DNA of 6,864 bases from Syntrophobacterales bacterium (GTDB lineage: Bacteria; Desulfobacterota; Syntrophobacteria; BM002): contig JAUWKY010000126.1 in assembly GCA_030613915.1 (NCBI GenBank), forward strand, positions 1 through 6,864, in the 5' to 3' direction. The position numbers were made by a program, and so were the translations under genes. Shown piece after piece: positions 4,275 through 6,864 of this stretch; within the stretch, counting starts at the first letter, position 1; each line of letters starts with the position of its first letter. The notes below the pieces were generated by a model, which was not told where the DNA came from, did no database searches, and saw nothing but the letters and a program-made list of their open reading frames with translations.

Positions 4275-4314
4275 TAAACCTGAGATAATCGACTCATGGC
4301 ATAGTTCCTGCAAT
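4257..4314 (+). repeat. Dispersed repeat, copy D (most complete copy)
   Basis: This copy joins the part shared with copy A (GGTTTGCAACGGTAGGG, 4258-4274) to the part shared with copy B (4279-4314). It therefore links the two halves into one family about 58 bp long. It overlaps the right end of the inverted-repeat element and continues beyond it toward the lipoprotein gene. Confidence 0.6.
4261..4289 (+). promoter_or_regulatory. Promoter candidate for the lipoprotein gene
   Basis: TTGCAA (4261-4266) and GATAAT (4284-4289) match the sigma-70 boxes at 4 and 5 of 6 positions with an ideal 17-bp spacer. Transcription would start near 4297 and give a leader of about 70 nt. The -35 box lies in the end of the inverted-repeat element, so an insertion may have supplied part of this promoter. 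Confidence 0.5.
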
Positions 4315-4325
4315 TTGAGGTAAGC

Positions 4326-4343
4326 TGCCAAACTGGGTTGGCA
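4326..4343 (+). other. Hairpin in the lipoprotein leader
   Basis: TGCCAA (4326-4331) and TTGGCA (4338-4343) pair perfectly around ACTGGG. It resembles the dyads at 2597-2702 (TGCCAAC and its complement) but is one base longer, so it could be a related operator or just an RNA hairpin. Confidence 0.4.
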
Positions 4344-4367
4344 ATTGTTGTTCTTAGGGAGTTATCC

Positions 4368-4586
4368 ATGAAGAAATTCTTACTGGTTCTCTTTACCGTT
4401 GCTGCAATTGGCTGCGCCCACGCTCCAGATTATCCTCTGCCCGACAAGCCTGAGTTCTCCACAGGTGAAGGGAGAAACTGCGCTATTAAATGTCAGACAA
4501 TACACGATGAGTGCAAATCGCCTGCCTCCGAATGCAACCAAGAACTCGACCAGTGTTACCAGCTTTGCAAGGAACTGTTAGAATAG
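4368..4586 (+). CDS. Small cysteine-striped lipoprotein
   Basis: The 72-residue precursor has a lipoprotein signal: MKK, a hydrophobic core (F4-I14), then A13-I-G-C16, where C16 would be lipidated. The -3 Ala is less common than Leu but is seen. The mature part starts with a Pro-rich linker (A17-F30), then has six cysteines at 38, 42, 49, 56, 63 and 67, a symmetrical pattern with spacings 3, 6, 6, 6 and 3. The i+4 and i+7 spacing puts them on one helix face, and the Ser-Pro near 51-52 suggests two antiparallel helices bridged by C38-C67, C42-C63 and C49-C56. This recalls the helical hairpins of twin CX3C proteins. It would be anchored facing the periplasm. The ATG at 4368 follows AGGGAG (4356-4361) by 6 nt. 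Function unknown; a metal-binding role is an alternative. Confidence 0.85.
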   Translation: MKKFLLVLFTVAAIGCAHAPDYPLPDKPEFSTGEGRNCAIKCQTIHDECKSPASECNQELDQCYQLCKELLE

Positions 4587-4617
4587 CCTCGGTATATCTG
4601 AAGCTCCACTTTTACTG

Positions 4618-4646
4618 ACCTCCAACCCGATTTCTGGAGGTTTTTT
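4618..4646 (+). terminator. Rho-independent terminator of the lipoprotein gene
   Basis: CCTCCA (4619-4624) pairs with TGGAGG (4635-4640) around a 10-nt loop, extendable by A4618 with T4641, followed by six T (4641-4646). Confidence 0.88.
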
Positions 4647-4733
4647 CATCTTCCGACCTCCACCTCACTACTCAGCGGACGGAAAACAGTTTTAAATCGT
4701 CTACTATTTATTCTTAAGTATTACAGAATATTC

Positions 4734-4773
4734 CAAGGTTTTTTATTGCAATACCTTGAAAAGTCGCTATACT
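4734..4773 (+). promoter_or_regulatory. Promoter with embedded dyads before the ribbon-helix-helix gene
   Basis: TTGCAA (4746-4751) and TATACT (4768-4773) form a promoter with a 16-bp spacer; TATACT matches the -10 consensus at 5 of 6. The -35 box lies within the perfect palindrome TATTGCAATA (4744-4753), which is flanked by the inverted pair CAAGGT (4734-4739) and ACCTTG (4753-4758). This suggests that the downstream regulator represses its own promoter. Transcription would start near 4780, 2-3 nt before the ATG. Confidence 0.5.
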
Positions 4774-4782
4774 CCCTAGTCT

Positions 4783-5022
4783 ATGAGCAAGGCAGTGGTT
4801 TCATTCAAAATCGACTCCAGAATAAAGGAAATCCTCCAGAAGTTAGCGGAAGAGGATACCCGCACCCTCAGCAATTATCTTGTGACCATTATTCAAGACC
4901 ACCTCAAAGTCAGAGGCATCCTCTGGGGAGCGGAAGAGCAGCACGAGGAAAACGAGAAAGAAGAAAGTGCTATTCGCTTCTCTAGCAAGAATATCACTCC
5001 TCCACCTACTGATGACCATTAA
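4783..5022 (+). CDS. Ribbon-helix-helix DNA-binding protein (CopG/Arc type)
   Basis: This 79-residue protein has a ribbon-helix-helix layout in its first half: a beta strand (AVVSFKID, residues 4-11), helix A (SRIKEILQKLAEED) and helix B after TLSNYL. In this family two strands from a dimer insert into the DNA major groove, and members are commonly transcriptional regulators, including antitoxins. The second half (about 49-79) is acidic then Pro-rich (PPPTDDH), unlike the core fold, and could bind a partner. There is no Shine-Dalgarno sequence before the ATG; with TATACT ending 9 bp upstream, the mRNA is probably leaderless or nearly so. No toxin-like gene follows: the next gene is the acyl-CoA ligase, 137 bp downstream with its own candidate promoter. 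Autoregulation is suggested by palindromes over its promoter. Confidence 0.8.
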   Translation: MSKAVVSFKIDSRIKEILQKLAEEDTRTLSNYLVTIIQDHLKVRGILWGAEEQHEENEKEESAIRFSSKNITPPPTDDH

Positions 5023-5084
5023 CCTTAAGAGAATCAAGTTCTACAGCTTCAAATGCTTCCAGGATAAGACCAATCTGAGATAGC

Positions 5085-5113
5085 TTGATCCGACCTGTAA
5101 CTGGCACTATCTT
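5085..5113 (+). promoter_or_regulatory. Promoter candidate for the acyl-CoA ligase gene
   Basis: TTGATC (5085-5090) and TATCTT (5108-5113) each match the consensus at 4 of 6 with a 17-bp spacer. Transcription would start near 5120, which would make the in-frame TTG at 5085 part of the -35 box rather than a start codon. Confidence 0.35.
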
Positions 5114-5159
5114 GAGGCCGGCCCACATTGAAATGGCGGGAATGGCAGCGAGGGGAATG

Positions 5160-6848
5160 ATGGCTGAGAGAATCTGGCACCATTTCTATGATGAGGGTGT
5201 TTCTTTCGAAATTGAACCACCTGAGGACCCCCTTTTCGTTCAACTGGAAAAAGCGGCTCTAGAGTTTCCTCAGGTCATTGCTACCGATTTCATGGGGGCC
5301 CGTCTTACTTACCGGCAATTGGCCGAGCAGGTGAACCGATTTGCCTCCTCCCTCAGTGGTATTGGTGTCGAGCCCGGTGACCGGATAGCCATTATGCTGC
5401 CCAATTGTCCGCAAACCATTATCGCCTACTATGCCGCCCTCAGCATTGGCGCCGTGGTGGTAATGACCAACCCCATGTACGTGGAGAGGGAGATGGCCCA
5501 TCAGTTTTCTGATGCTGGGGTAAAAGTGCTGGTGGGCTTGGATCATCTCATTCCGCGGATCGAGAAGGTCTGGAAAGAGACGCCCGTGGAACAGCTCATC
5601 ATCACCAGCATCCGGGATTGCCTTCCTTTTCCACTAAACGTGCTTTATCCACTGAAAGCTAGAAAACAGAAGCTGAATCTGAGGGTGCCTTATGGAGAGT
5701 CTGTCCATTCGTTTAAGAGGCTGGTTAAGAACAGCCCTGGGAACCCGCCCCGACCTGAGGTGGCTATGGATGACCTGGCCGTGCTCCAGTACACCGGGGG
5801 AACCACGGGCATAGCCAAGGGTGCCATGCTTACCCATCGCAACCTCATGGCCAATGTGATTCAGCTCATGGCCTGGTGCCCGCTCAAGCGCGGACAGGAA
5901 CGAATCCTCTGTGTGGCTCCATTCTTCCATGTGCTGGGCATGACCGTACTCATGAATCATTCCGTTTGCTGCTGCGGTTCAATGATCTTACTGCCTCGTT
6001 TCGAAATCAATAATCTTCTCAAGACCACCGTGAAGGCCAGACCAACCATTGCGGTCCTGGTCCCAACTATCTTTACGGCCATGGTCAACTACCCTGAGAT
6101 ATCCAGATTCGATATCTCCTCGCTCAACTACTGTTTCAGCGGTTCGGCCCCCCTGCCGGTAGAGATCATGAATCAATTTGAGGAGATTACCGGCGGTATT
6201 ATCTTTGAGGCCTATGGTCTTACCGAGGCATCACCCGTGACCCACGCGAACCCCATTAAAGGCGAGCGAAAGCCGGGAAGCGTCGGTATTGCCTTACCCT
6301 CCACGGACGCCAGGGTCATGGACCTGGAGAGTGGCACCAGGGAGATGCCTGTGGGCGAACCCGGAGAACTGGTGGTGAAAGGGCCTCAGGTCATGAGCGG
6401 CTATTGGAATATGGAGGAAGAGAGCGCAGAAACCCTCAGAGATGGCTGGCTCTATACCGGGGACATAGCCTATATGGATGCGGACGGCTACGTCTTCATC
6501 GTGGATCGCAAAAAAGACATGATCATTGCCGGGGGCTATAATGTCTACCCGCGGGAAATCGATGAAGTGCTCTATGAACACCCTAAGATTGCCGACGCGG
6601 TGAGCATTGGTGTTCCCGATGCTTACCGAGGTGAGACCGTGAAGGTATTCGTTGTGGTCAAACCGGAAGAAACCCTTACAGAAGAAGAAGTTATAGCTCA
6701 CTGCAAGGATAAACTAGCAGCCTATAAGGTTCCCCGCATGGTTGAATTTCGTCAGGAACTTCCCAAGAGCATGGTGGGAAAGGTGCTTCGTAAGGAACTC
6801 CGTGCCGAAGAATCCCGCACCATCGAGGGGGAGGGCGCACCCGGATAG
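5160..6848 (+). CDS. Long- or medium-chain acyl-CoA ligase (AMP-forming, FadD-like)
   Basis: This 562-residue ANL-superfamily enzyme activates a carboxylic acid, most likely a fatty acid, with ATP to an acyl-AMP and then an acyl-CoA. All core motifs are present: the phosphate loop TGGTTGIAKG (212-221, with Ala where Pro is common), YGLTE (352-356), GWLYTGD ending at D435, DRKKD from about 449, GGYNVYP from 458, and PKSMVGKVLRKEL with the likely catalytic Lys at 541. The length is normal and the gene is complete. The ATG at 5160 is chosen because GAGG (5150-5153) lies 6 nt upstream and MAERIW is a natural family N-terminus; ATGs at 5133, 5142 and 5157 and a TTG at 5085 are in frame. Chain length cannot be read from the sequence. 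It is probably soluble or peripheral at the inner membrane, supplying beta-oxidation or lipid synthesis. Confidence 0.95.
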   Translation: MAERIWHHFYDEGVSFEIEPPEDPLFVQLEKAALEFPQVIATDFMGARLTYRQLAEQVNRFASSLSGIGVEPGDRIAIMLPNCPQTIIAYYAALSIGAVVVMTNPMYVEREMAHQFSDAGVKVLVGLDHLIPRIEKVWKETPVEQLIITSIRDCLPFPLNVLYPLKARKQKLNLRVPYGESVHSFKRLVKNSPGNPPRPEVAMDDLAVLQYTGGTTGIAKGAMLTHRNLMANVIQLMAWCPLKRGQERILCVAPFFHVLGMTVLMNHSVCCCGSMILLPRFEINNLLKTTVKARPTIAVLVPTIFTAMVNYPEISRFDISSLNYCFSGSAPLPVEIMNQFEEITGGIIFEAYGLTEASPVTHANPIKGERKPGSVGIALPSTDARVMDLESGTREMPVGEPGELVVKGPQVMSGYWNMEEESAETLRDGWLYTGDIAYMDADGYVFIVDRKKDMIIAGGYNVYPREIDEVLYEHPKIADAVSIGVPDAYRGETVKVFVVVKPEETLTEEEVIAHCKDKLAAYKVPRMVEFRQELPKSMVGKVLRKELRAEESRTIEGEGAPG

Positions 6849-6864
6849 GTGATAATTTGGTAGC

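Noticed and set aside
4077..4282. Integron attC site (CCCTAAC and GTTAGGG-like cores, array of small same-strand genes)
   Set aside because: The outer base of the core differs from RYYYAAC/GTTRRRY, the right core has GGTAGGG without GTT, and the region next to the cores pairs fully, whereas attC has unpaired spacers and extrahelical bases. No regular attC series follows the other genes.
5085..5159. Start of the acyl-CoA ligase at the TTG at 5085
   Set aside because: It has no Shine-Dalgarno site, falls in a promoter-like box, and would add 25 residues; the ATG at 5160 has GAGG at 6 nt and a natural N-terminus.
5790..5822. Pro-to-Ala change in the ligase phosphate loop as a sign of lost function
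   Set aside because: Family patterns allow Ala at this position, and every other catalytic motif is intact.

Overview
The window is a stretch of short genes, all on the + strand, ending in one full-length metabolic gene. It has no rRNA or tRNA. Small single-domain PilZ proteins, a CspA-type protein, a bacterial RRM protein and a FadD-like ligase, with mostly strong Shine-Dalgarno sites and Rho-independent terminators, suggest a Gram-negative bacterium. A deltaproteobacterial (Desulfobacterota) origin would fit, but that is an impression from gene content. The last gene looks richer in G+C than the small-gene region before it.

Layout. Bases 1-252 hold the end of a gene that may be a tyrosine recombinase. 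Its last codons overlap the first of two near-identical 23-bp dyad sites (220-242 and 294-316). Next come a PilZ protein (451-786) overlapped by a 46-residue cysteine-containing ORF (779-919), a cold shock protein (1147-1347, terminator 1370-1409), an RRM RNA-binding protein with a structured leader (1564-1836, terminator 1920-1943), and a four-cysteine zinc ribbon protein (2193-2375, terminator 2409-2443). A 450-bp regulatory-looking gap follows, with three related dyads and a perfect palindrome, and then a degenerate PilZ-like protein (2898-3203), a second canonical PilZ protein (3650-4042), a cysteine-striped lipoprotein (4368-4586, terminator 4618-4646), a ribbon-helix-helix regulator (4783-5022) and the acyl-CoA ligase (5160-6848).

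How the genes may work together. Most small genes look like separate transcription units with their own leader or terminator. Two PilZ proteins keep the residues that bind cyclic di-GMP and a third has lost them. The cold shock and RRM proteins both bind RNA and sit next to each other, each behind a long, potentially folded leader. The shared theme is signal and RNA-level regulation, but no pathway joining these genes can be read from the sequence.

The least ordinary feature is non-coding. A dispersed repeat family lies between genes from 2507 to 4314 and, in two copies, carries a promoter-like core with the same 17-bp spacing. Two oppositely oriented copies form the ends of a 190-bp imperfect inverted repeat (4085-4274) that can fold into a closed stem with three internal hairpins and is flanked by TAAA on both sides. 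This could be a small non-autonomous mobile element. Together with the recombinase-like gene end and its dyad sites, it suggests an accessory region shaped by insertion or recombination.
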